Positions 1-10,290 of a DNA stretch of 31,854 bases are shown in pieces. Within the stretch, counting starts at the first letter, position 1. Each line of letters starts with the position of its first letter. Under the pieces are notes generated by a model that ran no database searches, was not told the origin of the DNA, and worked only from the letters and a program-made list of their open reading frames with translations. The position numbers and the translations under genes are program-made. Origin of the DNA: Purshia tridentata (lineage: Eukaryota > Streptophyta > Magnoliopsida > Rosales > Rosaceae); the NCBI GenBank assembly GCA_003254885.1, contig QANT01006216.1, forward strand, positions 1 to 31,854, read 5' to 3'.

Positions 1-624
1 GATGTCATCGTTTTAATGTTTGGTTAATAAAATAAAATATTTAAATATATTCAATATTAATCTTATTAAAGATCTTATTAAAATAAAAATCAATAATATA
101 ATTTTTAGGCTTCTTATTGAATTTATTTTCTGAAACATACTTTTTTTTTTTTAACTTTACTTTTTAAAAGTTAAATATTTCCGTTTTAACTCTTAAAAAT
201 TAAATCTTTCATCTGCTTATCACTTATCACTGACTATACATGTCACCTAGATATAACTACGGCACTCAGATACCACCGAAGAGGGCTTAACTGTTTGTTG
301 TGGTAGAGGAGGCACTGGTGGGCAAATAATTGCGTCCACACCAATAACAAAGGGCATTGAGTGAAAAGCAAGGAGTTGAGGAGACACAAACACGGTGGAA
401 ACGCTGGTTTTGTCTTAACTATGCTGTGAAAAACTGTAAGGATTGTATGAACCTGGCCTCACTCAGTCACAACCTCACCCTCTATTTATATATTTTACTC
501 ATCACAACCTTCGACATTGTCTATGTTAAATTTGGGTTTACCCCAGTGCCCCACTAACGCCGACCACTTTTACATTCACCAAGGACCGTGCACAGTCCAC
601 CCCATTATATCTCTTCATATCCAA
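1..624. other. Upstream region of the EIL1-like gene
   Basis: Very AT-rich to about 240, then of more mixed composition. No convincing coding region: the two short open frames at 357-557 and 517-747 have no recognisable domain and lie in the promoter of the downstream gene. It most likely holds the EIL1 promoter. I see no gene here. Confidence 0.5.
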
Positions 625-632
625 TATATAAA
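625..632 (+). promoter_or_regulatory. TATA box of the EIL1-like gene
   Basis: TATATAAA, followed about 30 nt later by a pyrimidine-rich stretch (670-720) typical of a plant 5' UTR. The inferred start of transcription is near 655-665. No ATG occurs between there and the predicted 5'-UTR donor at 790, so the spliced leader would be free of uORFs. Confidence 0.45.
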
Positions 633-789
633 CAAAATATATTTATTACCCTGGCCCGGGAATAACGCTTCTATCTCTCTCCCTTTTTCTCTGTCTGACT
701 CCCTCCCTGAAAAACTTCATTCCTCAATATTGACTTATAGACAATAGAGGAGAAGAAGATCAACACGACCCTTATCTCAATTCCTTTAG

Positions 790-1650
790 GTATGCTCCCC
801 AAAACTCTTCTCTCTCCATCTTTTTCAATTTCCCTTTTTCTTAAATCTTTCTTAAATCTTTCTTAAATCTTTCTTAAATCTTTTCATATAAGCTGATTCT
901 TCATAAATCTGTGTTTTTATTTTTCTTGGGTTTTTTTTTTCTCTGGTTTGGCCTTTTTCATTTCCCTGATCGATCTGTGAAGCTTTTTAACTCTCATGGG
1001 TTTTTGTTGATTCAGCATGAGTTTCAGTTCTGTGTGCTTTTTGTGGCGGTTACTTGAGAGAATTGAGTCCAAACCGAATTGGGTACTTTCTATGTTGCCG
1101 ATTTTCCATGAAATTCGGTAGCTTTTTTCTTTTCTGATGAGACTTTCTCCAGCGGTTGTCAGATGAGATCTGAGTCTTTATGAGATCTAAAACCTGACTG
1201 TTTATCTGGCTTTTCCTTTTGGGATTCAATTCAGTTTTCTTCTGAAAACGTGTTATGTTATATATATATCTATGTGTGTGTTTGAGAGTGTGTTCAATTT
1301 TGTATGTGGAATATGCTGATCCGTTTGTTTTTATGTAAAATCCTTGTGTAACTGATAGAAAGGTTGTTCTATGTGGAGTGTGAAACTGATTTGTGAAACT
1401 GATTTGTTGATGGTGTCGAGAATCTATCTTCTTTTTGGTCTGTTCTATAAAAAGATTGAAATTAAAAGCATCTTTTAGTGAAGATTGAAAATTAGTGGCT
1501 TTCAGATGCTGCTTTCTCTGATTATGTAGTAAATGGATGTATAGATTTGCAGTACTGACTAGATTTAATGATTAGATAATTTCCATTAAAGTAGAAGAGT
1601 TTTAATGGGTTTTTCCGTTTTGTCTAATTGCTATTGTGACAGTTTTACAG
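790..1650 (+). other. Predicted 5'-UTR intron of the EIL1-like gene
   Basis: Donor TTTAG|GTATGC at 789/790 and acceptor TTTTACAG|GTG at 1650/1651 bound an 861-bp T-rich stretch with no coding potential. EIN3/EIL genes commonly have an intron in the 5' UTR. Removing it leaves a leader of roughly 130 + 129 nt without an upstream ATG. The exact splice sites are inferred by eye. Confidence 0.5.
837..880 (+). repeat. Perfect 11-bp tandem repeat, four copies
   Basis: TTTCTTAAATC is repeated four times without error. It lies 47 bp inside the predicted 5'-UTR intron of the EIL1-like gene. Confidence 0.9.
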
Positions 1651-1779
1651 GTGAAAAAACATTGCCATCGAGTTATTTCCAAGTTATATCTTTGTATTTG
1701 AGATTGAAGCTAGATCCTAGCAATTGCCGCGTGAAATTCTTGTGAATTTCAAGTTTGTTTGGTGGTTTTCATTTGGGAA

Positions 1780-3618
1780 ATGATGATGATGTTCGATGAG
1801 ATGAGCTTTTGTGGTGATCTGGATTTCATATCTGCGGCTCCTGGGGGAGGAGATGTGGCCATCCCGCAGGCTGAAACAGAGGCCACTATGGAGGACGATT
1901 ATACAGATGAAGAGGTGGATGTAGATGAGCTTGAGAGAAGGATGTGGAGGGATAAAATGCTTCACAAAAGACTCAAAGAACAGACTAAGGGTAAGGAAGG
2001 AACTGTCACAGCAAAACAGAGGCAGTCCCAAGAGCAGGCAAGAAGGAAGAAGATGTCGAGGGCCCAAGATGGGATTTTGAAGTACATGTTGAAGATGATG
2101 GAAGTTTGTAAAGCTCAAGGATTTGTCTATGGTATTATTCCAGAGAAGGGAAAACCAGTTACTGGGGCATCAGACAATCTTCGTGAATGGTGGAAGGATA
2201 AGGTCAGGTTTGATCGAAATGGACCAGCTGCTATAGCCAAGTACCAAGCTGATAATTCAGTTCCTGGCAGGAACGATGGGTGCAACCCAATTGGTCCAAC
2301 CCCACACACCTTGCAAGAGCTTCAAGACACCACTCTCGGTTCTCTCTTATCAGCTCTCATGCAGCATTGTGATCCTCCTCAGAGACGGTTTCCTCTAGAG
2401 AAAGGTGTTCCACCACCATGGTGGCCCACTGGAAACGAAGAATGGTGGCCTCAACTGGGTTTGCCTAATGAACAGGGGCCTCCGCCTTACAAGAAGCCAC
2501 ATGACTTGAAAAAGGCATGGAAGGTGGGTGTTCTCACTGCAGTTATCAAGCACATGTCCCCTGATATTGCCAAGATTCGTAAGCTTGTGAGGCAGTCTAA
2601 ATGCTTGCAAGACAAGATGACAGCCAAGGAGAGTTCTACTTGGCTTGCCATCATCAACCAAGAGGAGGCCTTGGCTCGAGAGCTTTACCCCAATTCCTGC
2701 CTCCCTCTGTCTTCAGCTGGAGGGAGCGGATCTCTGGTCATTAATGATTGCAGTGAGTATGATGTTGAAGGGGTTGAAGATGAGCCGAACTTTGATATGC
2801 AAGAGTGTAAGCCTGAGAATCTTCATTCGTCAAATTTTGGGGTGGATATAATGAGGGAAAGGGTTCAAGTCCATCAACACCCTCCTTATCCAGTTAAAGG
2901 AGAAGTTGTCACCAACTTAGATTTCATGAGGAAAAGGAAGCCATCAAGCGATATAAACATGATGATGGATCAAAAGATCTACACCTGTGAGTTCCTTCAG
3001 TGTCCTTACAGCGAATTCCGTCTTGGTTTTCATGACAGGACTTCCAGGGACAATCATCAATTGACTTGTCCATATAGTAACAGGTCTTCAGAGTTTGGGG
3101 CATCTAATTTTCATGTTAATGAGGTTAAACCAGTTATCTTTCCCCAATCCTTTGTCCAAAACAAGCCAGCTGCTCCTTCTGCTAAATCAGTCCCACCTTC
3201 CTTTGATATATCAGGTGTAGGAGTTCCAGAAGAAGGGCAGAAAATGATTGGTGACCTCATGTCATTCTATGATGCTAATGTTCAAGGCAACAAGAACATA
3301 AATATCAACAATGTTGTCACAGAAGGTCAGAATCTTCCTCAGCTTAAAGTTCAACATCAACAGGATGAGTACTTCCGTGGCCAAGGGGTTGGATTGGATG
3401 GGAATTTCTTTGAGCAATCCAACATCTCCAGTAACCACCAGGTGTTTCCTCAAGCAGAAGGTCAATTCGACCGTTTTAAGGTTATGAATTCTCCATTTGA
3501 GTCTAACTTCCCCATGATGTTTGCGTCTCCGTTTGACGTGGCCTCTTTTGATTACAAAGAAGAATTACCAGGACTATCAATGGAGAAGCAGCCGAATGCC
3601 TCAATCTGGTACCAGTGA
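1780..3618 (+). CDS. EIL1: EIN3/EIL1-type ethylene-response transcription factor
   Basis: A 612-residue protein in one uninterrupted exon. EIN3/EIL proteins are nuclear DNA-binding factors that act downstream of EIN2 in ethylene signalling, activate ERF1-type targets and are turned over by the F-box proteins EBF1/EBF2. Seen here: an acidic segment (about residues 38-50); a long basic, conserved DNA-binding domain (about 47-300) with basic clusters KRLKEQTK and RRKKMSR; the family motifs [20 protein letters not shown] (131-150), [20 protein letters not shown], a proline-rich [18 protein letters not shown], and [20 protein letters not shown], which spans the region of the Lys altered in the ein3-3 mutant; and a typical C-terminus ending ASIWYQ. 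Length is normal for EIN3/EIL1 (about 580-630 aa). The start is the first of four tandem ATGs (1780-1791); the open frame extends upstream only through a non-ATG codon. Gene order with its neighbours points to EIL1. EIN3 itself is the alternative name, and the paralogues cannot be separated without a tree. Confidence 0.95.
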   Translation: MMMMFDEMSFCGDLDFISAAPGGGDVAIPQAETEATMEDDYTDEEVDVDELERRMWRDKMLHKRLKEQTKGKEGTVTAKQRQSQEQARRKKMSRAQDGILKYMLKMMEVCKAQGFVYGIIPEKGKPVTGASDNLREWWKDKVRFDRNGPAAIAKYQADNSVPGRNDGCNPIGPTPHTLQELQDTTLGSLLSALMQHCDPPQRRFPLEKGVPPPWWPTGNEEWWPQLGLPNEQGPPPYKKPHDLKKAWKVGVLTAVIKHMSPDIAKIRKLVRQSKCLQDKMTAKESSTWLAIINQEEALARELYPNSCLPLSSAGGSGSLVINDCSEYDVEGVEDEPNFDMQECKPENLHSSNFGVDIMRERVQVHQHPPYPVKGEVVTNLDFMRKRKPSSDINMMMDQKIYTCEFLQCPYSEFRLGFHDRTSRDNHQLTCPYSNRSSEFGASNFHVNEVKPVIFPQSFVQNKPAAPSAKSVPPSFDISGVGVPEEGQKMIGDLMSFYDANVQGNKNININNVVTEGQNLPQLKVQHQQDEYFRGQGVGLDGNFFEQSNISSNHQVFPQAEGQFDRFKVMNSPFESNFPMMFASPFDVASFDYKEELPGLSMEKQPNASIWYQ

Positions 3619-3960
3619 AATGGAGAATTGCAACATCTACACAGCAAAAAGTCCATGGTTATTATGCCGAAGGTGCTGAAACCTAATGTTTGTCCTTGTT
3701 AGTTATTTTTATCTTCCTTTCACATGTATTCTTGTAGAATCAAGGTTAGTAGTAGCCATAAATGGGCTAATAATGAAGTAGAGGGAGGGTTGTATAAGTT
3801 ACCCCTGTTGTTAATTATATATGTATGACTTGTCATATAAATAAGTAGGTGTTTTTCTTTCAAAATTCCAGATCAACCATGATCATGGTTAGAAATCTGT
3901 TTGCTTGTGTTATTCTGTAATGGGTACTTCTAGATAGATGAATGAAAGGCATGTCCTTAT
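3619..3960 (+). other. 3' UTR of the EIL1-like gene (approximate)
   Basis: AT-rich sequence directly after the TGA stop, with T-rich stretches and near-upstream-element-like AATGAA/AATAAT motifs (for example around 3765-3775 and 3940-3946). The end is a guess; no canonical polyadenylation site is decisive. Confidence 0.35.
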
Positions 3961-4574
3961 TGCATCTTGTTGCTTATCTCTTTGTCTGTAGACAGTGCTG
4001 TCTTAGACCCACAATAGTTATTATTGGCACTTGGCAGATGCCTAGTTGAAGATCATTTCCATTATCAACTTCTGTGGTGGTGGGGTCTGTTCAAGGACAG
4101 CTCCTGAGTCCTTCCCTTCTGTCAAGTCTTCGGTCAATATAAGTGGGCGGCTGTCAACTTATTCCATAGCTTTTCAAAAGATTTAAGGCGAAGCCTCGAT
4201 ATGACCCAGAAAGCAAAACGACAAGAAGGAAAGTGAAGAGAAGATAGAAGAGCTCAATCTCATCTCAATTCTTGAGGGCATCAAAGAATCTTTCAAGCAT
4301 CTAATTTTATTCCTCCTTCTTTCTTAATAACTCCTATTATCTTTTACTTACGTTAAGTGTATATTATTTAATGACTGTGTTTTATTTACTCAATGTTGAC
4401 TTCATTGTAAACTTTATTTATCTCTTAAGGCATCGTGATTCAGTGAACAAAATATTATTGCTGATAAATAACGCATAGAAAATTACGTATGGCTAAAAAT
4501 TGTTAAAAATCTAGAATCAACTAGCTATGAGTCTCATGCATCTTTCCCTCTCAATTTGAGAAAAGAATATGATC

Positions 4575-4766
4575 AAAATGAAGATTTCATGAAAGTACAG
4601 GGACCAAATAATAATTAAGTCCAAATAGTTAACATCGTTTAAATTGTTAATAGAAAATCTGACATGAAAGCACGTTCTTCGCACATGATTAGTATTTTTC
4701 ATCGTCAATGTAAACGAAGTTCACGATTTGGACTTAATTTCATAAAAGCACAGGGGCCAAAGATGT
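4575..4766. repeat. Degenerate transposon-like repeat block
   Basis: Two direct copies of a motif like ATTTCATGAAAGTACAGGGA (4584-4608 and 4737-4761, a few mismatches) surround an inverted pair TTAAGTCCAAAT / ATTTGGACTTAA. The phrase 'CAGGGACCAAA' is widespread in dispersed plant repeats. The class is not determined. Confidence 0.45.
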
Positions 4767-6089
4767 TATTTGGCCTAATAAGAACTACTCTGATAGTAGC
4801 TTGAGGTGGTGCATAAGTGGTTGAAAAGAAAAAGGATATGATAAATGAACAAGTGATGTGCCTACTACATGTTGATCATCTGTGTTTATTATAAAAAATA
4901 AAAATAAATAAATTAAAAGTTGAAGCAGCAGTTTCTGGCAGAAGAACATGCATTGGTTTCTATAGGCTGGCTGGCCTGTTGAGCATCTCTAAGTGCACGC
5001 ACCAGAACACTCTGCTAGCTGCACCATATGCATTAATTAAAACTCATATATATATTGTAATTGAATTAAGCACACACATCCAAAAGGACCAAAACTCACC
5101 ATACATAATTTAAATCAGTTGACAGAAGAGTACATATTATATAGATCCAAGAAGTTCAGTGACAGTTAAGCATTGGTGTAACTGATTGATAATTTATGTG
5201 TATCTCAAGCTTAGAACCTCATTTCTGTTGACATTTTTTTTTTCAAACAATAAATGTCAATGTGGCAACAACTTTGTCGAATATAAGCTCCAAATTAATT
5301 ATTTAGATATTTGGCTGACTTCCAATCATTAATTATTGTTGATGAGGATCTGATTGTGACAGTTTTATGACCCAACTGAATTCTGATTAAACTTTAAGCT
5401 CAATTATTGACAATCCAATTGGCCGGCTACCTTCCATCATATGTAGAATAAAAAGTAAATAATGATGATGATGATGATGTTTCACATAGTATTTCATACT
5501 AGAATTTCATATACTCCTTTGAGTTTTCTTCAAAAATAGATGTTGATGTAAAAATATAATATATAGAGGACTTCATCCAACTGTCTAATGTGTATGATCT
5601 CGGTCCTATGTATATATAAGTCTTTAGGATTGAGATCTGCTGTTCCCAAATTTGTTGTCCTTCCTTACAGATTATGATAATTTTATTAAATAAAAAATTA
5701 ATAGAATTAGAGATTATTAAGTGAAGGCAAAATCTGTGAAGAGAGGCAGCGGATTTGAAGACAACATATCTCAACTCGAGCCTCTAACATGGGTGAGAGA
5801 TTGTTGAAAATATGCTCTAAAGCCAAGTGATGTGATGTACTTTTTGCGTTATTTCATGAATTAATGTATGAGTAATAGACCATGTCCAATGTCGGGTACA
5901 TATATAATAGGCTAATGAGTTAGCATTGGCTCTTATTGAGAGTTCTTAATTAATGTTTCTAGTAAAGAGACTGTTAATTGGGTGTTAATAATTCTTATAA
6001 AACTAGCTGGTACAAACTAATGCATGTTCAATTGAGAACATGGCAAGTCTTTAATGGCCAGGTGAGGACCTATAGCTCTAGTGATATAT

Positions 6090-6136
6090 ATGAAGTTTCA
6101 AGTTTTTTTTTTGGCCAAGAATGAAGTTTCAAGTTT
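6090..6136. mobile_element. Tail-only retroposon footprint A
   Basis: A perfect 16-bp direct repeat ATGAAGTTTCAAGTTT (6090-6105 and 6121-6136) flanks only TTTTTTTGGCCAAGA. This is what a target-site duplication around an extremely truncated poly(A)-tailed retroposon (minus orientation) would look like. See the similar site at 15684-15733. Confidence 0.5.
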
Positions 6137-6337
6137 AAATACCTTAACAGCTACACTACACATACCGAGGTACTTGCCACATGTGTTCATTGAATTGTCA
6201 ATTTACTCATAGAAGCATATGAGTGTACAACAGGATATCTTTCACCTTTCATAAAGAACAAGAATTCTAAGAGATTAATTTCGACAAGTCTTAATTTGGA
6301 CAAAGCATTATGAGTAACATATGGATTGATTATATTA

Positions 6338-6527
6338 GGGTAATTTAATCTAACATCTCATTTTAATCACACTTAAGCTTTTTTATCCCCCAGCCCAAAA
6401 ACTTACTTTAGTAGCTCTTTTAAATTTCTGTGACCAAAATACCCCTCTATATATATACTATATAGACCAAAAATTTCACAAGTAGACCAGAATGTCCACA
6501 TTCTTTGATTCTCTCTCTCCCTAATCT

Positions 6528-6558
<31 letters not shown>

Positions 6559-7411
6559 CTCTCTCTCTCTCTCACACATCGAAGGCTGCTGCTAGCAACC
6601 ACATGGCTCTTGGATGAACAAAAACCATATATGAACTACATTGGTTGCTATTATAACAACAAAAACCATGATTAAAAGTGGGCCAGATCTATACACATGA
6701 TTTTATAGCAATAAATTGGCTGCTTTCATTTCATTTCATCAAATATAACTATGCCTAAGAAAAAATAAAAGAAAAAGAATAGATTTGGTTTGCCCAAAAA
6801 TTAAATTTCTTATAGTTTTTTGATAGACAAAAACATATTTATAATTTTGTCCAAAAACCATTACCATCGCGAGCAAATCTGGTTTTTTTATTTTTTTTAT
6901 TTTGTTATCGTATTTGCACCACTAAGTGCTATAGCACCACCATGTCGACTACATTGTTGACCGAAAATTCCACATTGTTTACCATCATGTCAACTAAATG
7001 TTTCATTGAAAATTCCACCGCATCATCAACCATCACATCTTCATCTTCTTCTCCAAATCTGAACTTAAACCAGATCATGACAAACTTTCTTCGTTTGCCA
7101 GTTGCCACACGAAACTAGATCTTAGGATTCATAAGAATGAAAGAAAATGGCGGGAGAGAAAAAAGAGAACATATGGAAGTGAGGAGCTGGGGTTGCCCTG
7201 AGAGAAGCGAGCCGCACGGCGTGGTGGCAGATTTTGGTATCTAATCTTGGCATTCGTTGTAGCTGAAAAGACTGATTGGCTAGATAAGGGCGGAGAGAGG
7301 GAGATAGTGAGAGATCAGACATACAAAAAAAGGGTTAAAAAGCTTTATTTTAGGAGAAGGGATAAAAAAAGCTTAAGTGATATCAAAAGAGATTATTCAA
7401 ATAAATTACCC
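6338..7411. mobile_element. Non-autonomous Mutator-like element (possible Pack-MULE)
   Basis: The ends are GGGTAATTTA... at 6338 and its inverse at 7411. The two arms can be aligned over about 55-60 bp as an imperfect inverted repeat sharing GGGTAATTTA and CACTTAAGCTTTTTT. The flanks are ATTATATTA (6329-6337) and ATTATATTC (7412-7420), a 9-bp target duplication with one mismatch, the size typical of Mutator transposons. At 1074 bp it has no transposase. Its interior includes a TA/CT microsatellite (6529-6573) and a more GC-rich segment (about 7140-7310) unlike the rest, which may be captured host DNA. Boundaries and class were read by eye. Confidence 0.65.
6529..6573. repeat. Compound CT/TA/CT microsatellite
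   Basis: A CT run, then about 30 bp of TA dinucleotides broken by one ACA, then about 8 CT units. It lies inside the Mutator-like element. Confidence 0.85.
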
Positions 7412-7813
7412 ATTATATTCCGAGTTTGGCAAACAGCTTCATGCTCCAAAATAGTCTAATGTGGACATAGATAAAAGAATAATCGTATTACATTATACTG
7501 TATTGGATTGTAAACAATTAATTAATAGGTCCATAAAACATAGCTAGTTTGATGTTAATGTGGGTTGTGAAAACTTGAGAATCGAAACAACAGTTTTATT
7601 GATTCTCTTTAAGCAACAGGGAATAAAATGGGATAGACATAATGAAAAAGTAAATTAACTAAACAGTTAATTAATCAAATCTAGAGTTGGCCCATGTGGG
7701 AGAAAATTAAACATGATTAATTAAGGAATTAGATGAAATAAGAAAAAAAAGATGAAAAAAAAGTGCAATATCGATTTGCAGACAAATATTATAACCCCAC
7801 ATGCATTTGAAGT
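7412..7813. other. Intergenic, probable 3' flank of the UBC12-like gene
   Basis: AT-rich sequence with no open frame of interest. The part adjoining 7814 would hold the 3' UTR of the minus-strand UBC12-like gene. No plus-strand poly(T), which would mark a retrocopy's poly(A) tail on the minus strand, remains here. Confidence 0.4.
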
Positions 7814-8365
7814 CTATATACAACGAGGGAAGGAGGTTTCCCCCACAGACCCACCAGTCATAGCCCTAATAACATAAGACTGAAACATCTTGGGGTCGTC
7901 CTTCAACACTGCAGCTGCTTCATGGTTTAGTGGATCTTCACAATTTGGTTCCGTGAAGAGATGATACAATCCAAGCACCATGATGTTTATATTAAGCACA
8001 GGTTTCCAATCTTCTCTTAGGATGTTGAGGCACACATTCCCTTCCAAGTCAATGTTAGGATGGTACACCTTCGTCTTGCACTTCACTTTTGGTGCCTCAT
8101 GTGGATACCTAGGGGAAACTTGGAAAGAAAACCTAAATTTACCACCTTTGTAATATCCTTCGTTCGGTCGAATCAAAACCTCAAAGTTCATCAACTCATC
8201 TTTGCCTTCGGGAAACGATATGGAACAAGATTTTGGTAAGGTCAACTCGGATATATCTTTATGAAGACGCAATTCGCCGGCACTTTTCTTCTTAACAATC
8301 GATCCTCTACTGGCATTTTCAGTTAGTTCTCTTTGTTGTTCCTTTACTTTGAATAGCCTAATCAT
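7814..8365 (-). CDS. NEDD8-conjugating enzyme E2, UBC12/RCE1 type, intronless
   Basis: A 183-residue protein in a single exon, the normal length of plant UBC12 (RCE1). UBC12 takes NEDD8 (RUB) from the E1 (AXR1-ECR1) as a thioester and passes it to cullins, activating SCF ubiquitin ligases. Seen: the N-terminal docking extension MIRLFKVKEQQRE that in this family binds the E1; the UBC fold from about residue 28 with RLHKDISEL and VYHPNIDLEGNVCLNI; the E2 HPN motif; the predicted catalytic Cys at residue 112; REDWKPVLNINI; and the C-terminal FPRCI ending. No stop or frameshift. Known plant UBC12 genes have introns and this copy has none, and it sits inside an otherwise conserved gene order, so it is probably a retroposed copy that has stayed open. 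Several substitutions at usually conserved places (for example NINI where NINT is usual) suggest relaxed or altered constraint. Whether it is expressed is unknown. Confidence 0.9.
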   Translation of the reverse strand: MIRLFKVKEQQRELTENASRGSIVKKKSAGELRLHKDISELTLPKSCSISFPEGKDELMNFEVLIRPNEGYYKGGKFRFSFQVSPRYPHEAPKVKCKTKVYHPNIDLEGNVCLNILREDWKPVLNINIMVLGLYHLFTEPNCEDPLNHEAAAVLKDDPKMFQSYVIRAMTGGSVGETSFPRCI

Positions 8366-8466
8366 ATTTCAAAAGGCTTGGATTGATCTTAGTATCACTT
8401 TTCGATTTATCACTCTTTTAACTACTTAGTATAAAATATATGAGATTTTCTCTATCAAGGAGGATG

Positions 8467-8474
8467 TATATATA
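8467..8474 (-). promoter_or_regulatory. Candidate TATA box of the UBC12-like gene
   Basis: TATATATA about 100 bp upstream of the ATG on the minus strand, which would give a leader of about 70 nt. In AT-rich DNA such a motif can arise by chance. Confidence 0.3.
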
Positions 8475-9040
8475 AGAGTACATACAACCCTAATTACACA
8501 AGGTTTCCTAATTACATTCCATGAAAAAATAAAATAAAAAAAGACATTCCTATTTTGATCTTGATTTTGAATATCTTCTTTACCGAGACAACTTAGCCTT
8601 CTTGCAATCCTTTCCTTTTTGTGTTTTGGTCAAATGCAATCTTTTCCTTACCCCAACACTTTACGTACTGCCCAAGTATTTCTTCATTGGTCAAGAAAAG
8701 TATTTCCTCAAGGGCCAAGCATATTTGCAGGCTTCCTTTATTTAGGTATACATAGGAGCCCAATTTTGAACTATGGCTTTTAGGCCTTATCCTATGGGCT
8801 GCGCACAGTACGGGTCCAGACTCCAAACAAATATGAATTATTGTGGTTATAAATGCACTTTATGGGTCATGACTCATGAGAATCATAAGTAGTTCAAAAG
8901 CATTTAATGAGAACGCAATCAGAATGTTATGTGAGAAGTTTTTTCAAACTATAACATATGAATCATTAATATCTAAAATTTTAACTTTTAAATAAAATTT
9001 TTAAAATTTTATGTATTATAATTTGAGTAGATTAATTATA
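8475..9040. other. Intergenic upstream of the UBC12-like gene
   Basis: Includes a 77-codon minus-strand open frame (8593-8826) with no recognisable domain, and AT-rich DNA. I see no supported gene. Confidence 0.4.
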
Positions 9041-9261
9041 TAGAAAATTACATTTAAATCAATAAAATATTTCAATATTATATAATGGTCAATGCAAATT
9101 TTATTTTCCTATAAAAGTCAATGAGTTTTGAAATTATATTCCACTTTAGTCACTAAATTCAATCTACTTTTGGACAATAGTAATTAAAATGAAACTATGA
9201 AAAAATGCATTGATTAAAATGTAATTGTGAAATATTTTATTAATTTATTTGTAATTAACCC
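9041..9261. mobile_element. Mutator-like MITE with 9-bp target duplication
   Basis: A 221-bp element whose halves form a long imperfect inverted repeat: the left arm (9045-9110) can be aligned with the reverse complement of the right arm (about 9190-9255), sharing ATCAATAAAATATTTCA-like and TCAATGCA segments. It is flanked on both sides by TTAATTATA (9032-9040 and 9262-9270), a perfect 9-bp duplication. The right end reads GGGTTAATTAC on the minus strand, resembling the end of the larger element at 6338-7411. Confidence 0.65.
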
Positions 9262-10290
9262 TTAATTATACCATCACATAGTCTAACAATTACATACAAA
9301 AATTTTTTAGAATAAATTTATTTAGACCAACTATTATCTTTCTAATATATATATATATATATATGAGATTTATTTGTGTGGATTACTTATGAGTGAGTTT
9401 AATACATAAAATGATTAGTTAAAACGGTACAAATATAAGAGCCTGTTTGGTTCAAGTTTTGAAAGTCTAGAAATGAGAAATCAATTACGTTCCTATTTTT
9501 GGTAATTACATGGAAGCGAAATTATTTTTTAGCTCAAGAGAAATTTTTTCCCTTATTGGGGAGAAAATAAAACCTTGCTAGAGTTTGAATTTTGGTTTCT
9601 CTATCTTAGAAAAGCATTTATTGCTTATTCTATTTACTAAACTAATCTTGAAATTTTTTAAAATTAATTAAAATAAATAATGTTTGTGTTTAATAAATAA
9701 GGGTTTAATTAGAAAATTAGACCAATTTTTTTTTTTTGCACAAATCAAACAATAGAATGAAAATAAAAAAAAATTATTAGTTTACTTTTCTAACATCACC
9801 AAACGAGAGAATGTAATTTTAAATTCTCTTTTTTAAAAAAAGAAAAAATCAATTCCGCCGACTAAACTGCCCTAATAGTGTAAACTCGGGATAGGTCAAT
9901 GTAGTTGGAGGGGCATCTCATTGAAGAACAAATCATTTAGTAGTAGCAGGAGTAGGTTAAAGAAGCATCAGCACGGGAACAGGTAAGCCAGCCAGTGAAA
10001 ATTCTCTCCTTCTTCATAATGCACTTGGGATCAGTACGATGTTGTCCATATTCTAAAAAAGAAGAAAATTAAACACCCAAACAAAACAAGAAAAGCTTTC
10101 TTTTATTTTATCAAAAGAGAAAAAGAAAAAAAATGAAAAGAAGAAAGAAAGTGCGTGAGAGAAAGGAAGCCCAAGCCAAGTCAAAGCACCACACACCCAC
10201 TGCTGCACTGACCCCCAGGCCCAAGTCACATTGTGCATTCAATTGAATAATTTATTATCCTAGTAAGTTGTAACTATAACAGCTTCCCAA
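9262..10290. other. Intergenic upstream of the receptor kinase gene, with a degenerate repeat
   Basis: AT-rich. From about 9440 the phrase GAGCCTGTTTGGTTCAAG, and near 9800 the inverse-like CACCAAACGAGAGAATG, suggest the two ends of an old hAT- or Harbinger-type MITE of about 370 bp, too decayed to define. A TA microsatellite lies at 9344-9364. The rest, to about 10290, is probable promoter. Confidence 0.35.

Larger units (their letters stand above)
3961..6337. other. Intergenic region, repeat-derived blocks, no gene seen
   Basis: AT-rich DNA with stop codons in all frames. It contains a repeat mosaic at 4575-4766, an ATG/ATT-type trinucleotide microsatellite at 5460-5479, and a short retroposon footprint at 6090-6136. 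The frames at 4517-4708 and 5499-5774 (- strand) show no domain and I do not consider them genes. Confidence 0.5.

Noticed and set aside
5118..5134. TTGACAGAAGAG, resembling the 5' part of miR156/157
   Set aside because: The match stops after about 12 nt and no complementary arm is nearby, so there is no hairpin precursor.
8593..8826. 77-codon minus-strand frame upstream of the UBC12 copy
   Set aside because: No recognised domain, composition like flanking DNA, and no promoter or splice evidence.
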